A stretch of 26,275 nucleotides of DNA from CAZOGW01 sp964579415 (GCA_964579415.1 CAZOGW010000033.1:1-26275); one strand, 5' to 3'. Shown: positions 7,746 to 15,377, counted from the first letter of the stretch. Program-made: numbers and translations. The notes: generated by a model not told the origin, from the sequence alone.

Positions 7746-8360
7746 ATGAGCAGTGCGTACGGGCGGGTTGTCGACAATCCGTGCGGGTGCCTGGACGACT
7801 CGGACCCGCAGGTGCGACGGATCGCGGTGGCCGCGTGCGCCGGGAGCAGTGAGGCGACCGCCGAGCACCAGGCGCTGATCACCGAACTCCTCACCTCCGA
7901 TCCCGAGGCGATGGTACGGGCCGAGGCGGCCGAGGCGCTGGGAACAATGGGAGCGCCCGCAGTCGCCGAGCTGCTCGCCGCCGCCGCAGATCCCGACGTG
8001 AGAGTGGTCGAGGCGGTTGCGACGGCCCTGGGGGAACTGGAGGACCCGGCGGCGGTGCCATGGCTCGTCGAGGCGGCGACTGCCCACGAGGACCGCCTGG
8101 TGCGGGAAGCGGCGGTGGTGGCCCTGGGAGCGATCGGCGACCGGCGGGCGCTGCCGGTGCTGCTCGATCTGGTGGTCTCGGCTCCACCGCAGGTGCGCCG
8201 CCGCACCGTGGTCGCCCTCACCGCCTTCGACGACCCCTCCGTCGTCCCCGCCCTGAGGAAGGCCACCGAGGACCGCAACCCCATGGTTCGCGAGGTGGCG
8301 ATCATGGCTGTGGGAGTGGAGCCCAGGGACGGTTGGGAGCCGATCACCTTCGGCGAGTGA
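7746..8360 (+). CDS. HEAT-repeat protein (PBS-lyase-like repeats)
   Basis: A 204-residue all-helical repeat protein. Successive units of about 31 residues carry the HEAT pattern of D/P-x-x-V-R-x-x-A-x-x-A-L-G: DSDPQVRRIAVAACAG, SDPEAMVRAEAAEALGTMG, ADPDVRVVEAVATALGELE, EDRLVREAAVVALGAIGD, and a final DRNPMVREVAIMAVG. There is no signal peptide or membrane segment, so it is probably a cytoplasmic scaffold or binding protein. PBS-lyase-type HEAT repeats also occur in phycobilin lyases, but nothing here suggests that activity. It is divergent from the toxin-antitoxin pair, and a short heptamer array begins 8 bases after the stop. Confidence 0.8.
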   Translation: MSSAYGRVVDNPCGCLDDSDPQVRRIAVAACAGSSEATAEHQALITELLTSDPEAMVRAEAAEALGTMGAPAVAELLAAAADPDVRVVEAVATALGELEDPAAVPWLVEAATAHEDRLVREAAVVALGAIGDRRALPVLLDLVVSAPPQVRRRTVVALTAFDDPSVVPALRKATEDRNPMVREVAIMAVGVEPRDGWEPITFGE

Positions 8361-8368
8361 GTGGTCTG

Positions 8369-8382
8369 TACCTGGTACCTGG
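8369..8382. repeat. Short heptamer array after HEAT-repeat gene
   Basis: Two exact TACCTGG units followed by a decayed third (TCCCGG), starting 9 bases after the stop codon. This is the smallest member of the array family and could be a remnant or a seed. Confidence 0.7.
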
Positions 8383-8439
8383 TCCCGGCGGCCGTGCCAG
8401 AATCGCTCCGACACTCCCCGACCGAAAGGAACCACCGCC

Positions 8440-9012
8440 ATGGCCGAGGTCCTTCTCTTCCATCATGCACTGGGGCAGACCCCCGGGTTCCTGGCGTTCG
8501 CCGATGAGCTGCGCGGCGCAGGGCACACGGTCCACACACCCGACCTGTTCGACGGCCGCACCTTCGCCACCCTCGAGGAGGGTATGGCCTTCGCCACGGA
8601 GATGGGATTCGGCGAGATCATCGAGCGGGGGACGCGCGCCGCCGAGCTGCTGCCCGCCGAACTGGTGTACGCCGGGTTCTCGCTCGGTGTGGTGGTCACC
8701 CAGAAGCTGGCACAGACCCGGCCTGGCGCCCGCGGCGCCCTCCTGTTCTACTCCTGCGTTCCCGCCGAGGAGTTCGGGTCGTGGCCGGACGGTGTGCCCG
8801 TACAGATCCACGGCATGGACGCAGATCCGTTCTTCGTCGACGAGGGCGACCTCGACGCCGCCCGCTCCCTCGTCGAGACCACCGGGCAGGCCGAGCTGTT
8901 CCTCTACCCGGGCGACCAGCACTACTTCGCCGATGCGAGCCTCCCGTCCTACGATCCCGAGGCGGCGGCCCTGCTCACCGAACGGGTACTGGTCTTCCTC
9001 GGCAATCGCTGA
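8440..9012 (+). CDS. Dienelactone hydrolase family alpha/beta-hydrolase
   Basis: A 190-residue small alpha/beta-hydrolase related to dienelactone hydrolases. It opens with VLLFHHALGQTPG. The nucleophile elbow is GFSLG (about S81), the acid is in HGMDADPFF (about D127 or D129), and the catalytic histidine is in YPGDQHYFAD (about H161). Classical dienelactone hydrolase uses cysteine at the nucleophile position; here it is serine, as in many actinobacterial relatives, so activity on dienelactone itself should not be assumed. AAAGGA about 10 bases before the ATG is an acceptable ribosome binding site. The gene is convergent with moaE, with an inverted pair of heptamer arrays between them. Confidence 0.82.
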   Translation: MAEVLLFHHALGQTPGFLAFADELRGAGHTVHTPDLFDGRTFATLEEGMAFATEMGFGEIIERGTRAAELLPAELVYAGFSLGVVVTQKLAQTRPGARGALLFYSCVPAEEFGSWPDGVPVQIHGMDADPFFVDEGDLDAARSLVETTGQAELFLYPGDQHYFADASLPSYDPEAAALLTERVLVFLGNR

Positions 9013-9014
9013 TC

Positions 9015-9079
9015 GGTACTTGGTACTTGGTACTTGGTACTTCGTATCGCGTAGTACCAAGTACCAAGTACTAAGTACC
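9015..9079. terminator. Inverted pair of heptamer arrays forming a 26-bp hairpin
   Basis: The left arm (9015-9040) is made of TACTTGG units and the right arm (9054-9079) of TACCAAG/TACTAAG units. The arms are complementary over 26 bp with a single mismatch, around a 13-base loop (9041-9053). It begins 3 bases after the stop of the plus-strand hydrolase gene, and its right arm contains the TAG stop of minus-strand moaE. The position between convergent genes suggests a bidirectional transcript end. It has no U-tract, so it is not a classical intrinsic terminator. Confidence 0.8.
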
Positions 9080-9538
9080 CCCCTCTCCGCGATGCCTCAA
9101 GTCCTCCCGCACCCACTCTGCCCCACCCACCCAATGCTCCTTCTTCCAGATGGGGGCGCGGTGTTTCAGCTCGTCGATGATGTAGCGGGCCGCGTCGAAG
9201 GCTTCGGCGCGGTGGACCGACGACACGGCGACCGCCACCGCCACACCGGCGAGGTCGACGATCCCGGTGCGGTGGACCGCCGCCACCTTTTGCACCGGCC
9301 ACCTCTGCCGTGCCTCCGCCACCACCGTGGCGATGACTCCCTCGACCACACCTTCGTAGGCCTCGTACTCGAGATGGGTGACGCCGTCGGCGTCCTGGCT
9401 GTGGTCCCGGGCCGTGCCCAGGAACAGCACCACGGCACCACAGGACGGATCGGTGACGTGGCCCACCACCGCGGCGACGTCGATGCGGTCGGCGGCGATG
9501 GCGACGAGATCCCGTCCGGATTGCGGCTGTGAGGTCAT
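9071..9538 (-). CDS. moaE: Molybdopterin synthase catalytic subunit MoaE
   Basis: A 155-residue MoaE. Family motifs are in order: GAVVLFLGTARDHSQ (about residues 34-48), LEYEAYEGV (about 56-64), AAVHRTGIVDLAGVAVAV (about 86-103), VHRAEAFDAARYIIDELKHRAPIWKKE (about 107-133, including the catalytic lysines). It transfers sulfur from MoaD thiocarboxylate to precursor Z to make molybdopterin. MoaD is not adjacent. The final codons and TAG stop (GGT ACT TAG) lie inside a heptamer array, so the array sets the C-terminus. The start overlaps a TACAAT box facing the plus-strand metalloprotease gene. Confidence 0.93.
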   Translation of the reverse strand: MTSQPQSGRDLVAIAADRIDVAAVVGHVTDPSCGAVVLFLGTARDHSQDADGVTHLEYEAYEGVVEGVIATVVAEARQRWPVQKVAAVHRTGIVDLAGVAVAVAVSSVHRAEAFDAARYIIDELKHRAPIWKKEHWVGGAEWVREDLRHRGEGGT

Positions 9539-9651
9539 ACAATCCTCTCGTGGACAGATTCATCGACATCGAGGACATCCGGGTGGCGGCCCGTGGCGCC
9601 GACGATACCGTCGCGCTCCCGCCGGGTCGACGCTGCCGGCCCGGCAACTGA
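9538..9651 (+). other. Candidate leaderless 33-codon leader ORF
   Basis: TACAAT (9538-9543) is a good -10 hexamer, and 6 bases later a GTG (9550) opens a 33-codon frame beginning MDRFIDIEDIRVAARG and ending at TGA 9649-9651. The geometry fits a leaderless actinobacterial transcript. It ends 10 bases before the GTG chosen for the metalloprotease, so it could be a leader peptide or a remnant. No clear -35 is visible, so this is tentative. Confidence 0.3.
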
Positions 9652-9661
9652 GAGCCGCGCC

Positions 9662-10753
9662 GTGGACGAGAGCATCTTCGACAAGCTCTTCGAGCTCTTC
9701 CAGGCCCCAGGCCCGATCAACTGGCGCCTCGCCGGCGAGGTTCGCAAGAGCGTCGCCGGGGCCGCCGAGCCGATCGAACCGCAGCTTGCCGAGGAATACC
9801 TGGAGTTGGCGCTGGCGGCACACATGCGGCTCGCTCCCGTCAGCCACCTCGAGCTGAGCACGCCGGGCAACCTCCGCCCGGTCGACGGGGCCACCTGGGC
9901 CGAGCTCAACGGCGAGAGCTTCCGCTACGCCCTCGAGCCGCTGGCGGGCAAGCTGGGCATGGGCAGTCTCGTCGATCCTTCCAGCCCGCTGTCGTCCATG
10001 CTGGCCCCGATGGGCCCTGCCATCCTGGGGATGCAGGCGGGAACGATGGTGGGCTTCATGGCGCACCGGGTGCTGGGCCAGTTCGACACCGGCCTCCCTG
10101 CGCTGGACCAGGACGACCTGTTCCTGGTGGTTCCCAACGTCGAGCAGTTCGCCACCGAGCACTCTCTCGATCCTCGCCAGGTACGGCTGTGGGCGGTGGC
10201 GCATGAGGTGGCGCACAACGCTCTCGTCGACCTGGGCTGGCTCTCCGACCACGTCAGGTCCACCCTGGAGGCCTACCTCGGCTCGGTGAGCTTCGATCCG
10301 TCCAAGCTCACCGACGCCCTCTCCGGCATCGAGGACCCCTCCCAGATCGAGGCGATCGCCGGCGGCAGCAGCGGCATGGCGGAGCTTCTCGGCGCCGAGA
10401 GTGATACCTCGCTGCTGGCGCCGGTGCAGGCGGCGCTCGCCGTCATCGAGGGCTACGGCGACCACCTGGTACGGCGGGCCACAGCCGACATCCTCCCCCA
10501 ACTCGACCAGCTCGAGGAGTCGGCGGCAAGGCGCCGGGCCGAGCCCGACCAGGCGGAGCAGTTCCTCCAGCAGCTCACCGGCCTCTCGCTGGAGCGGCAC
10601 CGGGCGCGTGACGCCGCCGGGTTCTTCACCGAGATCGAGCGCCGCTGGGGCGAAGGCACCCCCGACAAGGTCTGGTCCGGCCCCGACGCTCTGCCCACCC
10701 TCGAAGAGCTCGCCGACCCCGTAGGCTGGGCCGCCCGTGTTCTTCTTACCTAG
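9662..10753 (+). CDS. Zinc-dependent metalloprotease of the DUF2342 family
   Basis: A 363-residue protein with a HEVAH zinc-binding motif in WAVAHEVAHNALVDLGWL (about residues 177-194). The preceding QAGTMVGFMAHRVLGQFDTGLP and DDLFLVVPNVEQF are typical of the actinobacterial DUF2342 family, annotated as zinc-dependent metalloprotease or F420-biosynthesis-associated protein. The substrate is unknown. There is no signal peptide, so it is probably cytoplasmic. The start is uncertain: GTG 9662 begins the conserved part (MDESIFDKLFELF) with a weak GAGAG upstream, while GTG 9593 would add 23 low-complexity residues. The gene's own stop codon (TAG 10751-10753) is inside the first unit of a heptamer array. 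Confidence 0.8.
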   Translation: MDESIFDKLFELFQAPGPINWRLAGEVRKSVAGAAEPIEPQLAEEYLELALAAHMRLAPVSHLELSTPGNLRPVDGATWAELNGESFRYALEPLAGKLGMGSLVDPSSPLSSMLAPMGPAILGMQAGTMVGFMAHRVLGQFDTGLPALDQDDLFLVVPNVEQFATEHSLDPRQVRLWAVAHEVAHNALVDLGWLSDHVRSTLEAYLGSVSFDPSKLTDALSGIEDPSQIEAIAGGSSGMAELLGAESDTSLLAPVQAALAVIEGYGDHLVRRATADILPQLDQLEESAARRRAEPDQAEQFLQQLTGLSLERHRARDAAGFFTEIERRWGEGTPDKVWSGPDALPTLEELADPVGWAARVLLT

Positions 10754-10788
10754 TACCTAGTACCTAGTACCTAGTACTTAGTACCTGT
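10747..10788. repeat. Heptamer array between metalloprotease and phoB
   Basis: Six units in perfect 7-base register: TACCTAG four times, then TACTTAG and TACCTGT. The 5' unit contains the TAG stop of the plus-strand metalloprotease, and the 3' edge touches the TGA stop of minus-strand phoB. The array therefore fills the entire space between two convergent genes. Confidence 0.95.
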
Positions 10789-11432
10789 CAAGCTTCCACC
10801 CGGTAGCCCACCCCGCGCACCGTCGCTATCTCCGGAGCCCCTTCCACCTTCTCCAGCTTGCGGCGGAGCCGGCGGATGTGCTGGTCGAGGGTCTTGGAGT
10901 CGGTCCAGCCGATCCCCCACACCTCGTCGAGCAGGTCGGCGCGGGTGACGATACGGCCGGGACGGATCATCAGCATGCGCATCAGCTCGAACTCCTTGCG
11001 GGGGAGGGCGAAGGTCTCGTCCTCGATGCGCAGCTCATACCGGGTGGGGTCCAGCACCGCGGCGCCCACGGCGAGCACGCTCTCCTCGGGCTCGATGACG
11101 GTGTTGCGCCGCACCGCCGCCCGGATGCGGGCGACCAACTCCCGTAGCGAATAGGGCTTGGTCAGGTAGTCGTCGGCCCCCAGCTCGAGGGCGGTGACGA
11201 TGTCGGACTCGGCGTCCTTGGCCGACAGCACGATCACCGGCACCTCCGACTCGGCACGGATGCGCTTGAGCACGTCGATGCCGGACAGTCCGGGGAGCAT
11301 CAGGTCGAGGAGCACCACGTCGGGATGGACCTGGCGGAACGTGTCGAGCCCGACACGGCCGTCGACGGCGGCGTGCAACTTCAAGCCGTCTTTGGTCAAC
11401 GCAACGTCGACGGCGTCCACGTAGCTCTGCTC
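10788..11432 (-). CDS. phoB: Phosphate response regulator PhoB, N-terminus lost in gap
   Basis: The OmpR/PhoB-type response regulator is present from just after the acidic cluster to its natural end. The phosphoacceptor aspartate is in PDVVLLDLMLPGLSG, the switch serine in VPVIVLSAKD and the conserved lysine in DDYLTKPYS. The winged-helix effector domain runs from LDPTRYELRIEDETFALPRKEFELM to TLDQHIRRLRRKLE and GVGYRVEA. About 10 N-terminal residues (the beta-1 strand and acidic pair) fall in the N run. PhoB-family proteins, once phosphorylated by PhoR, bind PHO boxes and activate pst genes. The divergent pst operon next door supports PhoB over other OmpR members. The open frame running through the Ns into phoR is an artefact. 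Confidence 0.88.
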   Translation of the reverse strand, partial: EQSYVDAVDVALTKDGLKLHAAVDGRVGLDTFRQVHPDVVLLDLMLPGLSGIDVLKRIRAESEVPVIVLSAKDAESDIVTALELGADDYLTKPYSLRELVARIRAAVRRNTVIEPEESVLAVGAAVLDPTRYELRIEDETFALPRKEFELMRMLMIRPGRIVTRADLLDEVWGIGWTDSKTLDQHIRRLRRKLEKVEGAPEIATVRGVGYRVEA

Positions 11433-11532
11433 NNNNNNNNNNNNNNNNNNNNNNNNNNNNNNNNNNNNNNNNNNNNNNNNNNNNNNNNNNNNNNNNNNNN
11501 NNNNNNNNNNNNNNNNNNNNNNNNNNNNNNNN
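11433..11532. other. Assembly gap (100 Ns)
   Basis: Exactly 100 N bases, the usual placeholder for a scaffold gap of unknown size. It removes the kinase C-terminus (dimerisation helix 2 and ATPase domain, at least about 170 residues by family comparison) and the first residues of the response regulator, so the true gap is probably larger than 500 bases. Confidence 0.97.
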
Positions 11533-12179
11533 CGCTCCCGCACCGTCTCGTCGGTGGCCTCGCCGAGAGCCTCCACCAGCACCGCCAGGGCGCCCACCGG
11601 CGTCTTCAGCTCGTGGCTGGCGTTGGCGACGAAATCGCTGCGGATGGCATCGATGCGTTCCCGGTCGGTGATGTCCACGACGTGAACCACCACACCTCGC
11701 CCGACGTCGGGCGGCAGGGGCTCCACCCCGATTCGCAACAGCCGACGCTCCGGCTCGAACACCTCCACGGTGGCCTCGGACGCGGCGCCGCCGACCAGCA
11801 CCTCACCGGCCTGGCGGCGCAGCCGCGCCCCTACCGCCGCCTCGCCGTGGCGGCCCTCCAGCAACAACCGCACCGAGGCGGTGGCGAACAGCATCTCCAG
11901 GTTGGGGCCGAGCACGAGCACGCCATCGGGCAGGCGCTCCATCGCGGTGCGTATGACGGCGTTGTTGCGCACCGCCGAGTCGCGCTCGGCGGCCAGTTCG
12001 TGGATGGCTGCCCGCAACGACTGCGGCTTCCTGCCCAGAGCGTCGGTGGCGTCCTGGACGGCTCCCCGCCGTTCCTCCTCGGTAACCACCACGCGGGCGC
12101 GCCACCGCCACGCCAGGACCAGGCATGCCAGACCGGCAATGCCCAGCGCCACCATCACGATCGTCTCCATGGTGCCCAT
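11533..12179 (-). CDS. phoR: Phosphate sensor kinase PhoR, C-terminus lost in gap
   Basis: N-terminal 215 residues of a sensor histidine kinase. One membrane segment (about residues 6-23, TIVMVALGIAGLACLVLAW) is followed by a linker and a PAS-like domain (about 75-170, AMERLPDGVLVLGPNLEMLFA onward). The H-box is SDFVANASHELKTPVGAL with H189. The ATPase domain is missing because of the assembly gap, not because of mutation. A single membrane segment without a large external sensor domain fits actinobacterial and Gram-positive PhoR proteins that take their signal through PstB and PhoU. ATG 12179 is used; ATG 12170 is also possible. The gene is divergent from pstS. Confidence 0.85.
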
Positions 12180-12242
12180 CCGTCTTCGATGCTACGGGCA
12201 TACCGGGGCGTGGCAATGCCGATCCGGCCCTTACCGGGCAGA

Positions 12243-12264
12243 ATTCAATTCGAGTTCACCTGGG
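12243..12264. promoter_or_regulatory. Candidate PHO box between phoR and pstS
   Basis: GTTCACC at 12254-12260 is an exact match to the conserved 7 bases of the actinobacterial PHO-box unit. The same position 11 bases earlier reads ATTCAAT (12243-12249), sharing the TTCA core. Two 11-bp direct-repeat units upstream of pstS are what PhoP/PhoB binds in Streptomyces. The site lies about 90 bases before the pstS ATG, and a TACGTT (12292-12297) downstream could be the -10. Confidence 0.55.
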
Positions 12265-12353
12265 GACCCGTTTCCGGTCAAGGCTCTCCCTTACGTTCCA
12301 TCGTGGCGCCGAGCCAGGCGCCCATGAAGGTCCCCAGTTAGGAGCATCCAACG

Positions 12354-13406
12354 ATGAACTCAAGGTATCGGCGCCTCGCAGCACTGCTGGCGCTCGTTCT
12401 GGTGCTGGCCGCCTGTGGGGGCGACAGCGGTTCCACCACTACGACGGCGGCAGACGGCGGCGCCACGACGGCGCCCGCCGACACCGATGCGTCGGGGGGC
12501 GACCTCACCGGCAGCATCGTCGTATCGGGATCCTCGACCGTTGAGCCGATCACAGCCCGCGTCGGTGAGGCTTTCGACGGTTCGAACCCCGGCGTCGCCA
12601 CGTCCGTGGAAGGCCCCGGCACCGGTGACGGGTTCGCCCGCTTCTGCAACGGCGAGACCGACATCTCGGACGCGTCACGTCCCATCTCCGAGGAGGAGAC
12701 GGCGAACTGCGAGACCAACGGCGTCGACTGGGTCGAGCTCAAGGTCGCCGTCGACGGCATCTCCGTGCTCACATCCCATGACAACGCCAACGTCTCGTGC
12801 CTGGCCTTCACCGACATGTACGCCCTGCTCGGGCCCGAATCGGAGGGTTTCGCCACATGGGCGGACGCCAACGACCTGGGTGCGGAGCTGGGAGCCCCCC
12901 ACGCGCCCTACCCGGACGACGACCTGGTGATCACCGCCCCCGGTGAGGAGTCCGGCACCTTCGACACCTTCGTCGAGATCGTGATCGCCGACATCGCCGA
13001 GGAGCGGGCCACCGACGAGACGACCCGCGTCGACTACAACGCCTCCGCCAACGACAACGTGATCATCCAGGGCATCGCCGACAACCCCGGCTCCCTCGGC
13101 TGGGTGGGCTTCGCCTTCTACGAGGAGAACGCCGATACGGTGAAGGCCCTCGAGGTCGACAACGGCGAGTCGGGCTGTGTAGCCCCAACCGCGGAGACGA
13201 TCGCCTCCAACGAGTACCCGATCTCCCGGGACCTGTTCATCTACGTGAACACGACCGACCTGGCCGCCCGCGCCGAACTGGTCGCCTTCGTCGACTACTA
13301 CCTGTCGGACACCGGCATCGCCAGCGTCGCCGATGCCGGCTACGTCAGCCTCACCGCCGACGCCCTCGGTGAGACCCGGGCGGCATGGGAGGGCGTCAAG
13401 CCGTAG
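12354..13406 (+). CDS. pstS: Phosphate ABC transporter substrate-binding lipoprotein PstS
   Basis: A 350-residue lipoprotein with a basic start, a hydrophobic stretch and the lipobox LAAC (cysteine at about residue 22). A Thr/Ala/Gly-rich linker (about 25-50) tethers the binding domain. Phosphate-binding segments are VVSGSSTVEPI (about 57-67), GPGTGDGFARFCNGETDISDASRPI (about 87-111) and EESGTFDTF (about 199-207). It captures phosphate outside the membrane and delivers it to PstCA. GGAG 9 bases upstream supports the ATG at 12354. It is the first gene of pstS-pstC-pstA-pstB-phoU and is followed by a strong hairpin before pstC. Confidence 0.95.
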   Translation: MNSRYRRLAALLALVLVLAACGGDSGSTTTTAADGGATTAPADTDASGGDLTGSIVVSGSSTVEPITARVGEAFDGSNPGVATSVEGPGTGDGFARFCNGETDISDASRPISEEETANCETNGVDWVELKVAVDGISVLTSHDNANVSCLAFTDMYALLGPESEGFATWADANDLGAELGAPHAPYPDDDLVITAPGEESGTFDTFVEIVIADIAEERATDETTRVDYNASANDNVIIQGIADNPGSLGWVGFAFYEENADTVKALEVDNGESGCVAPTAETIASNEYPISRDLFIYVNTTDLAARAELVAFVDYYLSDTGIASVADAGYVSLTADALGETRAAWEGVKP

Positions 13407-13425
13407 CGGGACAGAGAGGTCTTCC

Positions 13426-13475
13426 CTCGGGGGCCCGGGCTGCCAGCTCGGAACCACGGCGCCCGGGTCCCCGAG
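13426..13475 (+). terminator. Hairpin between pstS and pstC
   Basis: A 15-bp stem with one mismatch, left arm CTCGGGGGCCCGGGC (13426-13440), right arm GCCCGGGTCCCCGAG (13461-13475) and a 20-base loop, lies in the 94-base pstS-pstC interval. There is no U-tract. It probably stabilises or partly terminates the pstS message, giving more binding protein than permease. Confidence 0.65.
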
Positions 13476-13500
13476 CACCTCCTACCCTGGTAGACAGCCC

Positions 13501-14412
13501 ATGACCTCCTCCACCGTCGACCTCACCGGGGACAAGCGCCGCCGCAGGCGCGAACGGCGGGTGCGTGCCGTCTTCGGCATCGCCTCCGGCATCTCGATCC
13601 TCATCTCGATCCTCATCGTGGTGGCGCTCGTCGGAGAGGCATGGGCCTTCCTCTCCCAGATCGACCTGAGCTCCCTGTGGGCGGACGGCTGGTTCCCCCG
13701 CCGCGGCCGGTTCCAGATCTGGGCGCTCATCGTCCACACCCTGATGGTCACCGGTATCGCCATGCTGGTGGCCATCCCCTTCGGCCTCGGTTCGGCGATC
13801 TACCTATCCGAGTACGCCCATCCCAACGCCCGCCGCATCCTCAAGCCGACACTCGAGATCCTCGCCGGCATCCCCTCGGTGGTCCTCGGCTTCTTCGCAC
13901 TGCAGTTCATAACCCCGAACATCGTGCGCGGCCTGTTCCCGGGTGCCCAGAGCGCCAACTTCCTTGCCGCCGGCATCGGCGTCGGCATCCTCATCGTGCC
14001 GCTGATCGCCTCGGTGTCGGAGGACGCCATGCGGGCGGTGCCGGCTGCCCTCCGGGAAGCGTCCTACGGACTCGGCGCCAAGCAGTGGCACACATCGCTG
14101 CGGGTGGTGTTCCCCGCCGCCATCTCCGGGATCATCGCCGCCATCATCCTCGGAATGTCCCGAGCTATCGGCGAGACCATGATCGTGGCGCTGGCGGCCG
14201 GGCTCAACGGCATCCTCACCTTCAACCCCACCGAGGGCGGGCTCACCATGACGGGCGCCATGGCCAACCTGGCGGTCGGCTCCGATCAGGTGGCGGGCGA
14301 CGTGGCCGCCTTCCAGTCCCTGTTCTTCGTCGGTCTGGTGCTGTTCATCATCACATTCGCACTCAACATCATCAGCGGGCGCGCGGTCCGCCGTTACCGG
14401 CAGAGGTACTGA
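13501..14412 (+). CDS. pstC: Phosphate ABC transporter permease PstC
   Basis: A 303-residue permease with a basic cytoplasmic N-terminus (KRRRRRERR) and six expected membrane segments, beginning with AVFGIASGISILISILIVVALV. LEILAGIPSVVLGFFAL and the EAA loop AALREASYGLGAKQWHTSLRVVFPAA (about residues 181-206) place it as PstC, contacting PstB. With PstA it forms the channel for phosphate import. ATG 13501 follows the intergenic hairpin; longer frames would read back through that hairpin into pstS. No strong ribosome binding site is visible, so the start is slightly uncertain. Confidence 0.93.
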   Translation: MTSSTVDLTGDKRRRRRERRVRAVFGIASGISILISILIVVALVGEAWAFLSQIDLSSLWADGWFPRRGRFQIWALIVHTLMVTGIAMLVAIPFGLGSAIYLSEYAHPNARRILKPTLEILAGIPSVVLGFFALQFITPNIVRGLFPGAQSANFLAAGIGVGILIVPLIASVSEDAMRAVPAALREASYGLGAKQWHTSLRVVFPAAISGIIAAIILGMSRAIGETMIVALAAGLNGILTFNPTEGGLTMTGAMANLAVGSDQVAGDVAAFQSLFFVGLVLFIITFALNIISGRAVRRYRQRY

Positions 14413-14414
14413 AG

Positions 14415-15377
14415 GTGACAACCCGAACCGCCCTTCCCACCACCACCGACCTGGTTCGCCGCTCCCTGGAGGGCAAGCGCTTCAGCCTGGCCAACACTCT
14501 CATCACGGGCGCCATGCTGCTGTCGCTGCTGTTCTCGCTGGTGATCCTGGTGACGCTGCTCAGCGACACCCTGCTCAAGGCCCTCCCGGTGTTCCGGACC
14601 CGGGGCGCGTCGTTCATCACCAGTCCGCTGTCGCCGGACGCCGCAACGGCGGGGATCCTGCAGGGCATCATGGGCTCGCTGGCGCTGATCGCGCTCGCCA
14701 TCGTCATAGCCGCCCCGCTCGGCGTCGCCGCCGCCGTCTACCTGGAGGAGTACGCCCGGGACACCCGCTTGACCCGCATCATCAATGCCAATATCCGCAA
14801 CCTGGCCGGAGTGCCCTCCATCGTCTACGGCATCCTCGGCCTGTTCCTCTTCGTCAACGTCATCATGAAGGGCGTGTTCGGGATGAGCGCCGGCATCGGT
14901 GGCCGCAACCTGATCGCCGGTGGCCTGACCCTGGCGGTGCTCGTACTTCCGATCATGATCATCACCACCTCGGAGGCTCTGCGGGCGATACCGTCGGGCC
15001 TGCGCGAGGCATCGCTCGGGGTCGGCGCCACCCGATGGGAGACGATCCGCCACCATGTGCTGCCGGTCGCCCTGCCTGCCATCCTCACCGGCTCGGTGCT
15101 CACCGTCGCCCGAGCCTTCGGAGAGTCGGCTCCACTGCTGCTGGCCGGGGCGCAGCTCTCGCTGTTCTTCTCGGTCGCCCGGGACGCCAACTTCTTGGAC
15201 CTCATCTCCAACCAGCCGTATACGGCGCTGCCCGTCATCATCTACAACTTCGCACGGCAGCCCCAGCAGGAGTTCGTCCAGTTGACGGCGGCCGCGATCA
15301 TCGTGCTGCTGGTCATGCTGCTCACCCTGAACACCGTCGCCATCCTGGCGCGAGACCACTACGAGCGAAAGATATGA
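14415..15377 (+). CDS. pstA: Phosphate ABC transporter permease PstA
   Basis: A 320-residue permease partner of PstC. The first membrane segment is LITGAMLLSLLFSLVILVTLL (about residues 31-51). YLEEYARDTRLTRIINANIRNLAGVPSIVYGILGL (about 112-146) and the EAA loop SGLREASLGVGATRWETIRHHVLPVA (about 194-219) are PstA hallmarks. The GTG start at 14415 lies 2 bases after the pstC stop with AGAGG upstream. Its stop overlaps the pstB start as ATGA. Together these imply coupled translation of the permease and ATPase subunits. Confidence 0.94.
   Translation: MTTRTALPTTTDLVRRSLEGKRFSLANTLITGAMLLSLLFSLVILVTLLSDTLLKALPVFRTRGASFITSPLSPDAATAGILQGIMGSLALIALAIVIAAPLGVAAAVYLEEYARDTRLTRIINANIRNLAGVPSIVYGILGLFLFVNVIMKGVFGMSAGIGGRNLIAGGLTLAVLVLPIMIITTSEALRAIPSGLREASLGVGATRWETIRHHVLPVALPAILTGSVLTVARAFGESAPLLLAGAQLSLFFSVARDANFLDLISNQPYTALPVIIYNFARQPQQEFVQLTAAAIIVLLVMLLTLNTVAILARDHYERKI

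Noticed and set aside
10788..12179. A single 463-residue hybrid histidine kinase/response regulator
   Set aside because: It crosses 100 Ns and lacks an ATPase domain; it is two truncated genes joined by a gap placeholder.
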